From positions 1 to 64,000 of the forward strand of contig NZ_JAEX01000001.1 of assembly GCF_000519125.1 (NCBI RefSeq): 64,000 nt of DNA, in the 5' to 3' direction. Source of the stretch: Desulfocurvus vexinensis DSM 17965. GTDB taxonomy: Bacteria > Desulfobacterota > Desulfovibrionia > Desulfovibrionales > Desulfovibrionaceae. A program made the position numbers and the translations under genes. Of the stretch, positions 1 through 9,178 are shown piece after piece (the stretch's first letter is position 1; each line of letters opens with the position of its first letter). Below the pieces are notes generated by a model. The model saw only the letters and a list, made by a program, of their open reading frames with translations, was not told the origin of the DNA and did not search any database.

Positions 1-67
1 GGGGAAGGGGAGGGCGGGCCCCGCTTTCGGCGCTTGGGGAAAGGGGGGCCCGCCTCCCCTTCCCCGG
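1..67. repeat. Palindromic intergenic repeat, copy 1 of family R1
   Basis: GC-rich hairpin-forming sequence that recurs almost letter for letter at 59307-59372, in the same orientation. The outer arms begin GGGGAAGGGGAGG and end CCTCCCCTTCCCC around a loop containing CTTTCGGCGCTTGGGG. The two copies differ by small changes in both arms that keep the stem paired. It lies about 40 bp past the stop of the minus-strand amidase gene, so a role in 3'-end formation is possible. The element may extend left of the window. Confidence 0.75.
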
Positions 68-104
68 TGGCCGCAGGCCGCCCCGCCGGGCGCTGCGCCG
101 GGCC

Positions 105-2510
105 TTACAGCCTGCCGCTCTGGAGTTCCTGGCGGTAGGAGTCGATGCCTGCGGTGATGCCATCGGCCACGCGCTGGAGGTAGGCGTCGGAGCGCAGCAG
201 GTCAGCCTCGGCGGGGTGGGTGATGTAGCCGATTTCCACGAGCACGGCGGGCATCTTGGCGCCGATGAGCACGAAGAACGGCGCGCTGCGGGCGCCGTGG
301 TCCACGATGCCCTTGTACTTGGCGCTCAGCTGGCGCACGCAGTTCTTCTGGACGTGCCGGGCCAGGACCTTGGATTCCTCGATCTTGAAGCTGTGCACGA
401 GGTCCATGACGATCTTCTGGGTGTCGCTGATCTTGACGGGATCGACGTTGTTTTCCTTGGCGGCCAGGCGCAGGACGATGTCGTTGCGCGCCTTGCCCAG
501 GTAGTATGTCTCGAAGCCGCGCACGGAGCTGGAGTTGTTGGCGTTGCAGTGCAGCGAGATGAACAGGTCGGCCTTCTTGATGTTGGCGGCCAGCACGCGG
601 TCTTCGAGCTGGATCTTGGTGTCGTCGGTGCGCGTGTAGAGCACCTGGTAGCCGCGTTCCTGGAGGGTTTTGCCCAGGATGCGCGCTGCGCGCAGGGTGA
701 TGTCCTTTTCCTTGGTGCGGATGGACTTCTGGGCCCGGCCCTTGCTGTCCTTGGTGGTCACGTATTGCAGGGCGCCGGGGTCGCGGCCGCCGTGCCCGGC
801 GTCGATCATGATGGTGCGCACGGTCATGCCCAGCTGGGCGAGCACGTCGTGGGCGGTCGTGGCTTCCTTCTTGCCGGGGGTGCGCGCGTCGTCGGGGCGG
901 GTTGCCGGGGCGGCGGCCTGCTGCTGGGCCTGCTGGGCCTGCCGGTCGCGCGCCACGGACTGGCGGGCAAACACGTCGATGACGATGCGCGGCGGGTCGG
1001 GCAGGGTCAGCACGTGGTATTCCTGCTCGTCCTTGAAGTCGAGGACCACGCGGGCGGTGCTGGCCGTGTTCTGCCCGGCGCGGATGGATTGCAGGAAGCC
1101 GCCGGGGATCTCGACCTTGCGTTTGAGTTCGGGGCCCAGGGTGGTCTTGTCCAGGTCCACGTACATGCGGTGGGTCTTGCCCTGGGCGGGGTCGGCGGGC
1201 AGCCGGGCGTGCTTGAAGGCCACGGGGCCGGAGATGTCGAGCACGATGCGCGTGAAGTCGTCGCCGCTGCTGTAGCGCACGCCGGTGAGCACGCCGGGGC
1301 CGGTGGCCTCGGCGAAGGTGCCCGTGGCCACGTCCTCGGGGAGCGGGGCGCCATCGGCCAGGGCCGGGATGGGGGCCGGGGCGGTCATGGGGCCCTCGGG
1401 CCGGGGCAGGGCCTTGGCCCGGGCCTGGTCCATCTCGGCCAGCAGGGCCCGCGCGGGCTTGATCTGGTCGCCGTCGGGGTATTCGGCCAGCAGCAGCAGC
1501 AGGTCGGCGTAGGCCTTGTCCTCGTCGCCCAGGTTGCGGTAGGCGACCTGGGCCTTGCGGAAGATGGCGTCGTCGCGCCAGGAGTCCTTGCGGTCGAAGG
1601 CGTCGGCGGCGCGGCCATAGTATTCGGCGGCCTGGGCGTAGTCCTCCCGGGCGCCCGAGCGGCGGCCTGCCTCCTCGCTGGCGAAGCCCGCGAAATAGGC
1701 GGCCCGGGCGCCCAGGGTGGCGCGCGGAACGGCCCGGTAGACCTCGGCCAGCCGGGCGGCGTTGTCGCGCATCTGGCGGGAGGTGGTGGCCTTGGAGGCG
1801 CGCAGGGTGTTGAAGTCGCCCACGGCGCGGTCGTAGGCCGCGCGGATCTTGGGCGTGACCGTGGCGGAAGCGGAGGAGGCCGGAGGCGGCGCGGGCATGG
1901 AGGCCCGGGGCGTCTGTGCGGCCTGGGCGGCGGGGGCGGGCTGGGCCTTGCCGGTGATCTGGGTCAGCAGGGCGCTGGCGGCCTTGGCCTGGTCGCCGTT
2001 GGGGTAGGCGGCCAGCAGTTCGCGCAGGTCCGCCGCCGCCGTGCGCGGGTCGCCCAGGCGCCGGTAGGTCACTTCGGCCTTGCGGTACAGGCAGTCGTCC
2101 ACCCAGCTGTGCCCGGGGGGGAAGCGGTTGGCCGCGCGCTGGTAGGCGTCTGCGGCGCGCACGGCGTCGTTGCGCAGGCCCGAGCGGTTGGACAGCTCCT
2201 GGTAGCTGCGCCCGATGTAGAACAGCGACTTGGGGGCGAATTCGGTGTCCGTTCCTGCGCGCAGCACGGCCTCGAAGCGTTCCAGGACCTTGCCCCACAG
2301 GTCGCGGCGCATGGCGCGCGATTCTTCGGCCATGACCCACTGGAACGACTCCAGGGCCCGGGCGTAGAGCTGCTGGCGCGAAGCGCTCTGGGCCAGGGCC
2401 TGGGGCGCGGCCAGGGCCGCCAGCAGAGCCAGCACGGCCAGGACGGCCCCGGGGCGCAGGGCGCGCAGGGTGCGGGCGAAAACCGGGGCGGGGGCTTGGG
2501 CTACGGGCAT
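105..2510 (-). CDS. N-acetylmuramoyl-L-alanine amidase (AmiC type) with TPR-like N-terminus
   Basis: Periplasmic zinc amidase that cleaves the amide between N-acetylmuramic acid and L-alanine in peptidoglycan, usually for daughter-cell separation. The 801-residue product has a hydrophobic signal segment (about residues 20-41, ending PQALA). Two internally duplicated TPR-like blocks follow (about 45-185 and 220-360), then an AMIN domain (about 400-515) and an Amidase_3 domain (about 565-790). The zinc and catalytic residues are visible in MIDAGHGGRDPG, RTKEKDITL, SLHCNANN and VLVEIGYIT. The duplicated TPR region makes it longer than enteric AmiC (about 400 residues). A candidate promoter lies at 2566-2595. 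The ATG at 2510 is the start nearest the signal segment. Specific cleavage role in division is family knowledge, not shown here. Confidence 0.93.
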   Translation of the reverse strand: MPVAQAPAPVFARTLRALRPGAVLAVLALLAALAAPQALAQSASRQQLYARALESFQWVMAEESRAMRRDLWGKVLERFEAVLRAGTDTEFAPKSLFYIGRSYQELSNRSGLRNDAVRAADAYQRAANRFPPGHSWVDDCLYRKAEVTYRRLGDPRTAAADLRELLAAYPNGDQAKAASALLTQITGKAQPAPAAQAAQTPRASMPAPPPASSASATVTPKIRAAYDRAVGDFNTLRASKATTSRQMRDNAARLAEVYRAVPRATLGARAAYFAGFASEEAGRRSGAREDYAQAAEYYGRAADAFDRKDSWRDDAIFRKAQVAYRNLGDEDKAYADLLLLLAEYPDGDQIKPARALLAEMDQARAKALPRPEGPMTAPAPIPALADGAPLPEDVATGTFAEATGPGVLTGVRYSSGDDFTRIVLDISGPVAFKHARLPADPAQGKTHRMYVDLDKTTLGPELKRKVEIPGGFLQSIRAGQNTASTARVVLDFKDEQEYHVLTLPDPPRIVIDVFARQSVARDRQAQQAQQQAAAPATRPDDARTPGKKEATTAHDVLAQLGMTVRTIMIDAGHGGRDPGALQYVTTKDSKGRAQKSIRTKEKDITLRAARILGKTLQERGYQVLYTRTDDTKIQLEDRVLAANIKKADLFISLHCNANNSSSVRGFETYYLGKARNDIVLRLAAKENNVDPVKISDTQKIVMDLVHSFKIEESKVLARHVQKNCVRQLSAKYKGIVDHGARSAPFFVLIGAKMPAVLVEIGYITHPAEADLLRSDAYLQRVADGITAGIDSYRQELQSGRL

Positions 2511-2565
2511 TGCTGGCCGGGCGTTGGAAGTTCACTGCCGATGGCGCGCCGCGCGCGCTCGGGGT

Positions 2566-2595
2566 CATATACCCGGGTTTGCGCACAAACCGCAA
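2566..2595 (-). promoter_or_regulatory. Candidate sigma70 promoter of the amidase gene
   Basis: TTGCGG, 18 bp spacer, TATATG on the minus strand, about 55 nt upstream of the amidase ATG. The spacer contains the small palindrome GGTTTG-TGCG-CAAACC. Seen by eye only. Confidence 0.4.
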
Positions 2596-2694
2596 GCCCG
2601 GCAACGCATGCCGGGCACGGGTGGAGGCGGCGCGGCGGGGTCGCGGTGGTGGTGCTGTCGGCTGGTCCGGGGCCGGGCGGGCGCCCGGCGGGCC

Positions 2695-4056
2695 TCAGCG
2701 GCCCACCTGGGCCAGCCCGCCGAGCTGAAGCAGCAGGTTGCCCGCGGGGCGTTCGAGCTCGGGCAGGTCTTCGCCGGGTTCCAGGCTGGTGATGACGGTG
2801 GCGCCGAGGATGTGGCGCCCCGAGGCTTTGCCCGCGAGGGTGCGCAGGCCCCAGGCCGAATGCAGCACGGCGGGGCGGCCCTGCCACTGGCCGAGGTAGA
2901 CCACGATGTGCCCGGGGCGCCAGAGCAGGGTCAGCCAGGGCCGGGCCTGGGCGGCGATGGCGTGCAGGCGGGCCTCGCGGTCCATGTCGCCGAAGGGGAC
3001 CAGCCCCCAGTGGCGGGCCTGGGCGGCGGAATTGCGTGGCTGCCAGATGCCCATGGGCGCGAAGAGGTCCATGACCAGGGCCGAGCAGTCGCGGTTGGCG
3101 TACATGCCGCCCCAGCCGTAGGGCTGGCCGAGCAGTTCGTTGGCCAGCCGGGCGAAGTTGGCCGGGGTCGGGGCCAGGGGCCAGGGCGCGGCCACGTCGT
3201 CGCCGAGGCTGGCGGTGAGCAGCACGGCCTGGCCCTTGGTGTCGCGCGCGGCGAGGAGCACATCCAGGTTGCGGCTGTCGCGCCCGGTCAGGGGCAGGAC
3301 CATGCCGACGCGGCCCATGAAGCGGAACTGGCCGAAGCAGTCGGCCACGGGCACGCGGTCGGCGGTCAGGGCGGCGAGGTGCACGGTGTTGAAGGCGTCC
3401 ATGAACCCGGCGTCCACGAAGGCCAGGTCGCGGGTGGGCATCCACCCGGCGGCGGCGGAGGTCTCCACCAGGGCCCAGGCGCCGTCGGCGGAGGTGTGCA
3501 GCACCAGCAGCGGGGTCTGGGCCCAGACGGCGGAGTTCTGGTTGTAGTCGAAGGGGTAGCCCTCCCCGGCCAGGGCGAAGTTGTGGAACAGCGGGCGGAC
3601 GGTGGGCAGCACGCGCAGGTCGGAGGCCACGACGCTGATGGCCGGGCGCAGGGTGTTGGGGAAGCTCTCGGGGTCGGCCAGCTCGCGCATTTCGCTGGCC
3701 AGCCCGGCGGGCAGGGGCAGCCGGTTCTCGCCGTGGTAGCGGGCGGGGTCGAAGCCGTCGAGGAAGCCGAAGACTTCCTTGGGGCCGTGGGCCGGGGCCG
3801 TGCGGGCCCAGGGGGCGAAGAAGCGCTGGCGGTAGTCGTCGGCCAGGGCTTTGTGTTGGTCCGGCGGCAGCAGGGGCCGGGTGGCCGTGAGCGGGTCGAT
3901 GTAGGCCCCGGCGTCCTGGGGCATGTCGCGCAGGTCGGCGATGACGGTGCCGGGCGGGGAAACGCGCGGGGCGCAGCCGGCGGCCAGCAGCAGGGCCGCG
4001 AGCAGCGCCGCGAGCAGGACCGGGACGGCGGGGCGGCGGATGGCGGTGGGGTTCAT
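2695..4056 (-). CDS. SH3-domain NlpC/P60 lipoprotein endopeptidase
   Basis: Cell-wall hydrolase of the NlpC/P60 cysteine-peptidase family, expected to cut the gamma-D-Glu to diamino-acid bond of the peptidoglycan stem. I start it at ATG 4056 because this gives a clean lipoprotein signal: a hydrophobic run ending LLLAAGC, with lipidated Cys28. The open frame extends further upstream but would bury the signal. The middle part (about 100-280) has the features of bacterial SH3 domains. The catalytic domain is C-terminal: the nucleophile is in NRDCSALVMD, followed by His in PGHIVVYLG and a further His in VLHSAWG, giving the Cys-His-His triad. At 453 residues it matches the multi-domain NlpC/P60 lipoproteins known from Desulfovibrio. 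It lies 184 bp upstream of the amidase on the same strand, forming a cell-wall pair. Confidence 0.88.
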   Translation of the reverse strand: MNPTAIRRPAVPVLLAALLAALLLAAGCAPRVSPPGTVIADLRDMPQDAGAYIDPLTATRPLLPPDQHKALADDYRQRFFAPWARTAPAHGPKEVFGFLDGFDPARYHGENRLPLPAGLASEMRELADPESFPNTLRPAISVVASDLRVLPTVRPLFHNFALAGEGYPFDYNQNSAVWAQTPLLVLHTSADGAWALVETSAAAGWMPTRDLAFVDAGFMDAFNTVHLAALTADRVPVADCFGQFRFMGRVGMVLPLTGRDSRNLDVLLAARDTKGQAVLLTASLGDDVAAPWPLAPTPANFARLANELLGQPYGWGGMYANRDCSALVMDLFAPMGIWQPRNSAAQARHWGLVPFGDMDREARLHAIAAQARPWLTLLWRPGHIVVYLGQWQGRPAVLHSAWGLRTLAGKASGRHILGATVITSLEPGEDLPELERPAGNLLLQLGGLAQVGR

Positions 4057-4406
4057 GGGGCCAGTGTTATCCGCCCCGGGGCGGAAAGGCAACCGCCGGG
4101 GGCTGCGGGGCAGCGGCGGCGGGCGAAGGAACGGGGCGCGGGGCGACCGGGGAGCGCAAGGGACGGCGGGGCGGGCGGCGGCGTTTGCCCGCGCAGGGTC
4201 GCGGCAACCCCGTGCAAACGCCAAGGCGCGTTTCGCGGGGCGTGGGCCCGCACAGCGCCAGGGCCGCACCCTCCCGGGGCTTTCGCCCGCGCCGCCCGGG
4301 CCCGGGTCGTCAAGGAAAGCGCGCATCTGCATACGAGATCTTTCGCCCGCGCCCGCCCGGGCCCAGGCGCTTTGCAAACATCCGCCCCTGGCGTATACCC
4401 CGGGCC
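4057..4406. other. Intergenic region, divergent starts
   Basis: 350 bp between the divergent NlpC/P60 and mnmE genes. No convincing gene is seen. It is GC-rich and low-complexity, with the mnmE promoter candidate at its right end. Confidence 0.6.
4372..4399 (+). promoter_or_regulatory. Candidate mnmE promoter
   Basis: TTGCAA, 16 bp spacer, TATACC. The -10 ends only 7 nt before the ATG at 4407, so the transcript would be leaderless for that start or have a leader of about 15 nt for the ATG at 4422. Confidence 0.4.
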
Positions 4407-6008
4407 ATGCGCCAGTTTGCCATGACCCAGGACACCATCGCGGCCATCGCCACCCCGCCCGGGTGCGGCGGGGTGGGCATCGTGCGCGTGAGCGGGCCCG
4501 GGGCGCGGGCGGTGGGGCAGGAGCTGTTTGAATCGTCGCGGCCCGGGTTCGCCGGGTTTCTGCCCTACCGGCTGCACCACGGCTGGGTGCGCGATGCGGC
4601 GGGGCGGCGGCTGGACGAGGTGCTGGCGGCGTTCATGCCCGGGCCCGGCTCGTACACCGGCGAGGATGTGTTGGAATTGCAGGGCCATGGCGGCCCGGCG
4701 GTGCTGCGCGCGGTGCTGGGGGCGGCCCTGGCCTGCGGCGCGCGCATGGCCGAGCCCGGGGAGTTCACCTACCGGGCCTTCTGCAACGGGCGCATGGACC
4801 TGACCCAGGCCGAGGCCGTGGCCGAGCTCATCGCCGCGCCCACGGCGGCGGGGGCGGCCCTGGCGCAGGCGCGGCTGGCCGGGGGCCTGGGCCGCAGCGT
4901 GGCGGCCCTGCGTGCGCGGCTGGAGGAGCTGCGCGCGCAGCTGTGCGTGGCCGTGGATTTCCCCGACGACGAGGTGGAGTGCCTGGCGCCGGAGGCCTTC
5001 GAGGCCGGGGTGCGCGCGGTGGGTGCCGAGCTGGCCGGGCTGGTGCGCGGCTTCGAGCGCGGGCGGGTCTGGCGCGAGGGGGTGCTGTGCGTGCTGGCCG
5101 GGCGGGTCAACGCGGGCAAGTCGAGCCTGATGAATGCGCTGCTGGGCCGCGAGCGGGCCATCGTCACCGATATTCCCGGCACCACGCGCGACTGGATCGA
5201 GGAGGCCCTGGACCTGGAGGGCCTGCCCGTGCGGCTGGTGGACACGGCGGGCCTGCGCGAGACCGGCGACGCCGTGGAGCGCGCGGGCCTGGAGCGTGGG
5301 CGCGAGCTGGTGCAGCGGGCCGACGTGGTGCTGCTGGTGGTGGACCGCACCCGGCCCCTGGCCGGGGAGGACCAGGCCCTGGCCAGCGAGCTGGGCCCGG
5401 GGCGCGTGCTGGCGGTGCTCAACAAGACCGACCTGGCCGGGGAGCCGGGCGGGGCCGGGGCGGCGGACGGACCCCAGGGCCCGGAGGGGCCGGGCGCTGG
5501 CGGGGCCCCGGGCGCCGGGCCGCACGCACCGGGCGCCCGCCCGCGAGACGCCGGACCGGGCCCGGGCCCGGCGCCCAGCCCCGAAGTGCCCGCCGCGCCC
5601 GAAGCGCCCGGTGGTGCGGCCGCCCCCGGGGCATCGGGCGCGCAGCCCCGCAGCGCCGGGGCCGACCCGGCGGACTGGTTCGCCCGGGCGGGGTTCGAGG
5701 CCGTGGCGGTCTCGGCGCGCACGGGCCAGGGGTTGACGGCGCTGTGCGGCGCGCTGCGCGCCCGGGCCCTTGGCGGCGCCGCCCCGGCCACGGGCGAGCT
5801 GGTGCCCAACATGCGCCAGGCCCGGGCCCTGGCCGCCGCGCGCGACGCCCTGGTGGCCCTGGAGGCCGACATCCGCGTGGGCCTGCCCTACGACCTGCTG
5901 GGCGTGGGCCTGGAATCGGCCTGCACCCACCTGGCCGAAATCACCGGCGAAATCACTCCCTCCGCAGTGCTGGACAGCGTGTTCGGCACCTTCTGCATCG
6001 GCAAGTAG
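4407..6008 (+). CDS. mnmE: tRNA uridine-5-carboxymethylaminomethyl modification GTPase MnmE
   Basis: GTPase that, with MnmG, makes the (carboxymethyl)aminomethyl group on wobble U34 of certain tRNAs. The N-terminal folate-binding domain begins DTIAAIATPPGCGGVGIVR. A helical domain and an inserted G domain follow: P-loop GRVNAGKSSL, switch region IPGTTRD, DTAGLRETGD, and G4 NKTD. The protein ends in the conserved CIGK, whose Cys is essential in the family. Length is 533 residues, against about 450 usual. The excess is a linker of roughly 75 residues of Gly/Pro/Ala between G4 and the segment SARTGQGL. Two in-frame ATGs (4407, 4422) are possible; neither has a good ribosome site. I chose the first. 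Confidence 0.95.
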   Translation: MRQFAMTQDTIAAIATPPGCGGVGIVRVSGPGARAVGQELFESSRPGFAGFLPYRLHHGWVRDAAGRRLDEVLAAFMPGPGSYTGEDVLELQGHGGPAVLRAVLGAALACGARMAEPGEFTYRAFCNGRMDLTQAEAVAELIAAPTAAGAALAQARLAGGLGRSVAALRARLEELRAQLCVAVDFPDDEVECLAPEAFEAGVRAVGAELAGLVRGFERGRVWREGVLCVLAGRVNAGKSSLMNALLGRERAIVTDIPGTTRDWIEEALDLEGLPVRLVDTAGLRETGDAVERAGLERGRELVQRADVVLLVVDRTRPLAGEDQALASELGPGRVLAVLNKTDLAGEPGGAGAADGPQGPEGPGAGGAPGAGPHAPGARPRDAGPGPGPAPSPEVPAAPEAPGGAAAPGASGAQPRSAGADPADWFARAGFEAVAVSARTGQGLTALCGALRARALGGAAPATGELVPNMRQARALAAARDALVALEADIRVGLPYDLLGVGLESACTHLAEITGEITPSAVLDSVFGTFCIGK

Positions 6009-7021
6009 CGCAGCGGCGCAGCGGCGCAGCGGCCAGCGGCAGGGCGATGCTGTCCGCAGCAGCGCAGCATCATCAGGCGGCGCCGGGCGGCCTACAGGCC
6101 TCGCGGGTCCTTGGCGCGGCGCACGCCAGCCGTCCTGCGGGCCTGTCCGCGCGGGCAGGCGCAGGCGGCGGCCTCGTTCTATGCAGTGCGCCGGGGGCAA
6201 GGGCGCTGGCCTTTCCGGCCAAAAAAAGGACGCCCGGCGCGGGTGCGCCGGGCGGGAGTGTGGCCGGGCCGGGGGTGTTTGTGGGGGGTGCCCCCGGACC
6301 GCAGAGGTGTCAGCGCGTGTCGGGGACCGTGGGGCCGGTGCCGTGGTGTGCGCAAGGCCCGGGAATATGCCTTGGCACGGGCAAGGGGGTGGTGCCCCGG
6401 AACGGTCGCTGCGGCCTGGGGCCGCGTGATGCCTGACTTGTGTGTGTTGCCGTTGGCCTGAAACCAGGCGGCAAGACACATGTAATAAATTTCACATGGC
6501 GTTGCAACCGAAAAGCGAAGCGGAAAGGAAAAATTATGAATCCTTTTATTTCAGGCTATTAACGTGATCTTGCGCCGCGCGAGGTGATCCGGGGCGAATC
6601 TTGGCATGATTTTCTTTGATTCTAGTGTGTTGTAGCTTTTTTGCCCCACGGGGCAGGGTTTGGGGCCATCAAATATATTGTTTTATTATTCACAACATGT
6701 CGGCCCGCCCGGCCCGCGAGCATCGCGCCCCCGGCTGCAACAGGCACCCGCCCGCATCGTGCGCCGCCGCGCGCCCGCATCCCTGCCTGCCTGCCTGCGT
6801 GCCGCCTGGCGCGCCCCGGGCGCGTAGGCCGCCCGCGCCGCCCGGCCCGCACGCATCGCGCGGGCCGCAGCCTTGCGGCCACGGCCCGCGCCCGTGCTGT
6901 TCCGCTGCCCGGGGCGTCTGGTGGCGCGCCCGCGAGACATGGTGCTTTTCCCTCGCCGTAGCTGCCACTCGCCAAAGGCTTTTGTTCCCAACCCCCCTGG
7001 TTCTCCTGCGCGGGCGCGGCC
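6009..7021. other. Long intergenic region with AT-rich island
   Basis: About 1 kb between convergent mnmE and the candidate effector gene. It holds short GCGCAGCG-type repeats just after mnmE (6009-6040), a minus-strand terminator (6221-6253), and an island at about 6480-6700 that is far more AT-rich than its surroundings. A GC-rich stretch containing CCTGCCTGCCTGCCTG follows. No convincing protein gene is seen. The only framed ORF with a ribosome-site-like AAGGAAA is an 8-codon one at 6536-6562. Confidence 0.55.
6221..6253 (-). terminator. Rho-independent terminator (minus strand)
   Basis: Perfect 9-bp stem GCCCGGCGC / GCGCCGGGC with a 4-nt loop, followed on the minus strand by GTCC and seven T. 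It is positioned to stop transcripts arriving leftward from the 7-9.6 kb unit, about 770 nt after its last stop codon. Confidence 0.75.
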
Positions 7022-9151
7022 CTAGTGGCGCATGGTGCCCAGGAAGAAGTCGAAGCTGTGCACCTGGACCGTGGGCACGGTGCCCGGCTGGTCGCAGCCG
7101 CTCAGGGTCATCTCCACGCGCGAACTCAGGCCGAGGGGCTCGTTGCGGTTGCTCGCCGGGCCCATCCGGCTGCGCTGCATGGCCTGATCCACGCGCACGT
7201 CGTATTGCCCCCCGCCGCGCGAGGTGATGCGGAACTCCAGCAGGTCGCTCAGCTTGTTGCCCTGGGCCGTGAAGGTCTTCATGGTCTGCTCTGCGGTGGC
7301 GGGGTCGGCGAGCAGCGCGTTGAGGATGGAGGCCCCGGCGGCCTGGAACAGCCCGCGGGTCGCCCGCCCGGCTTCCTCGGCATTGGGGAAGTGGCCGACC
7401 AGCCGGTCCAGGGCCTGTTCCATGGCCTCGTAATCGTTGGTCCCCGTGCCCGCGATGCGCTCGCCGTCCACCACGATGCCGTTGCGGAAGAAGTCCTTGA
7501 GGAAGGCCTCGGAAAAGTGCGCCATCTTGGCCTGGAACCCCACCGAGGCTTGCAGCATCAGGCCCTGGCCGGGAACGGGCGCCTCGGCATGCATGTCCTC
7601 GCCGATGTTCGTTTGCAGGAATTCCTGGGCCTTGGTCATGTCGAAGCCCTCGACCCGGGGCTGCCCGTGGTCGGAGTGCACCCCGGGGCCGAACAACTCG
7701 CGGACCTGGCCCATGGTCACGCTGTGCAGCCCGACCTCGCCCATGCTGTCGGAGACCTCCCCGGGCAGGCCCAGGTGCCGGGCCAACCCGGTGAGCAGCT
7801 GCATGCAGGCCACGTTGTTCTTGAGCATCTGGGGCTGGGTCATGTCCTGACGGGCCAGATCGAAGCGGTAGAGGTTCATGGCCGAGCCCCGGGCCATCAG
7901 GCGGTCCAGGGCCTGGGTGCCCGTTTCGCCGCTCAGGCCCTCGCACTCGAAGGAGCTCTTGAACAGGGCGTCCTTGACCACCTCGACCTCGTCCATGCCG
8001 CCGATGCCCTCGCGCAGGCCGCCGTCGCGGATGAAGACTCCGTCCATGGCCTCCCGGAAGGTGTCCATGGCCTCGGCGACCTCCGCGCGGCCCATGCTCG
8101 GATGGATCACGGTGGCCACCAGGACCCGGGTGTCGCGCAGGCCGTCGCACAGGGTGGCGACCATGCCCGGCGTGAACACCGAGGGCGCGGACAGCACGGC
8201 GTTGCGGGCCGCCGTCTTTTCTTCGGGGCTCAGGGTGGTGTTGGCGTCGATGACCTGCAGCGCGTCCAGGAAGCCGTCGATGACGCGCTCGCGCAGGGCC
8301 TGGGTCTCGATGTTCGAGGGCGGGTGGATGGCCTCGGGGTTGTAGGTGCAGCGGGCGGTCAGCTTCGTGTGGACCAGGGCCTCGAGCTTGTCCATCTGCT
8401 CGGGGCTCATGGTCACGGTCATGGCGCGCAGCTCCGCGCGCTGGCGCAGGGCCATGGGCAGGGCCGAATCCGGGCCCGAGTGCTCGCAGTGCTGCCGGAC
8501 CTTGGCGTCGATCTGGCCCCGGACCCGCGTGAGGCTGAACTGGCGGCAGGCCTCCAGGAGGGCGTCCTTGGCCTGGGCCAGGGTCGGGGTGGAGCCCGAG
8601 CGCACGAACTGCCGCGCCACCTGCTCCTGGATGCCCTGGAAGTCCTCGGCGGTCAGCGAGTCCAGCTGCTCCTCCATGCCGAAGAGGGTCATCTTTTCGC
8701 GCATGGCGGCCTTGAGCAGGGACTCCGAGCCCTCCCCGGCGCTGGGCGAGTCGCACATGCCCTTGATGTTCAGGCGGATGCCCGCCTCGTGGGCCTGGGT
8801 TTCGCCCGTCTTGGTGCGCACCAGGTCGCCGATGACCTGGGAGACCTCGCGCCCGGTGATGGGCGTGCCCCGGGTCAGGGCGCTGCCCAGGCGGCCCCGG
8901 GCGATTTCCGCGAAGCGGTCGCCCATGCCCTCGGTGTCGCGGATGCGCGCCACCACGTGGTTCATGATCGAGCTGTTGATGGTCGCGGTGTTGCCGATGT
9001 TCAGGGCCGACTTGATCCAGTTCACGGCGCGGCCCAGCCAGCTGCCCGCCCCGGCCTGGATCTGGTTGGCGCCGTCCAGGCCCACGTGGCGGTTGCCGAT
9101 GGTGGCGAATTGCTGCCCCAGATTGGTGAGCCCTTGGATATCCCCAGGCAT
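7022..9151 (-). CDS. Putative type III secretion effector (unknown family), partner of CesT-like chaperone
   Basis: A 709-residue soluble protein with no signal peptide, membrane segment, or catalytic motif that I recognise. The start is fixed by AGGAGG 8 nt upstream of ATG 9151. The first 50 residues are rich in Gly, Gln, Asn and small residues and lack long hydrophobic stretches, as is common for type III export signals. The rest is largely predicted helical. It begins 27 bp after the stop of a CesT-family chaperone gene, the classic chaperone-then-effector order. Type III genes occur in some Desulfovibrionaceae, but none is present in this window. Effector status is therefore inference from the neighbour, not from this protein's own sequence. 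It could instead be a structural or translocator-type substrate. Confidence 0.5.
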   Translation of the reverse strand: MPGDIQGLTNLGQQFATIGNRHVGLDGANQIQAGAGSWLGRAVNWIKSALNIGNTATINSSIMNHVVARIRDTEGMGDRFAEIARGRLGSALTRGTPITGREVSQVIGDLVRTKTGETQAHEAGIRLNIKGMCDSPSAGEGSESLLKAAMREKMTLFGMEEQLDSLTAEDFQGIQEQVARQFVRSGSTPTLAQAKDALLEACRQFSLTRVRGQIDAKVRQHCEHSGPDSALPMALRQRAELRAMTVTMSPEQMDKLEALVHTKLTARCTYNPEAIHPPSNIETQALRERVIDGFLDALQVIDANTTLSPEEKTAARNAVLSAPSVFTPGMVATLCDGLRDTRVLVATVIHPSMGRAEVAEAMDTFREAMDGVFIRDGGLREGIGGMDEVEVVKDALFKSSFECEGLSGETGTQALDRLMARGSAMNLYRFDLARQDMTQPQMLKNNVACMQLLTGLARHLGLPGEVSDSMGEVGLHSVTMGQVRELFGPGVHSDHGQPRVEGFDMTKAQEFLQTNIGEDMHAEAPVPGQGLMLQASVGFQAKMAHFSEAFLKDFFRNGIVVDGERIAGTGTNDYEAMEQALDRLVGHFPNAEEAGRATRGLFQAAGASILNALLADPATAEQTMKTFTAQGNKLSDLLEFRITSRGGGQYDVRVDQAMQRSRMGPASNRNEPLGLSSRVEMTLSGCDQPGTVPTVQVHSFDFFLGTMRH

Positions 9152-9178
9152 GTCAGCCTCCTTTGCTTGAAGATGTTG

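Noticed and set aside
2596-2616. Hairpin GCCCGGCA/TGCCGGGC between the NlpC/P60 and amidase genes as a terminator
   Set aside because: No T-run follows, and it overlaps the amidase promoter region, so a terminator role is not supported.
6536-6562. Eight-codon ORF after AAGGAAA in the AT-rich island
   Set aside because: Too short to support as a gene, with no downstream partner on that strand.
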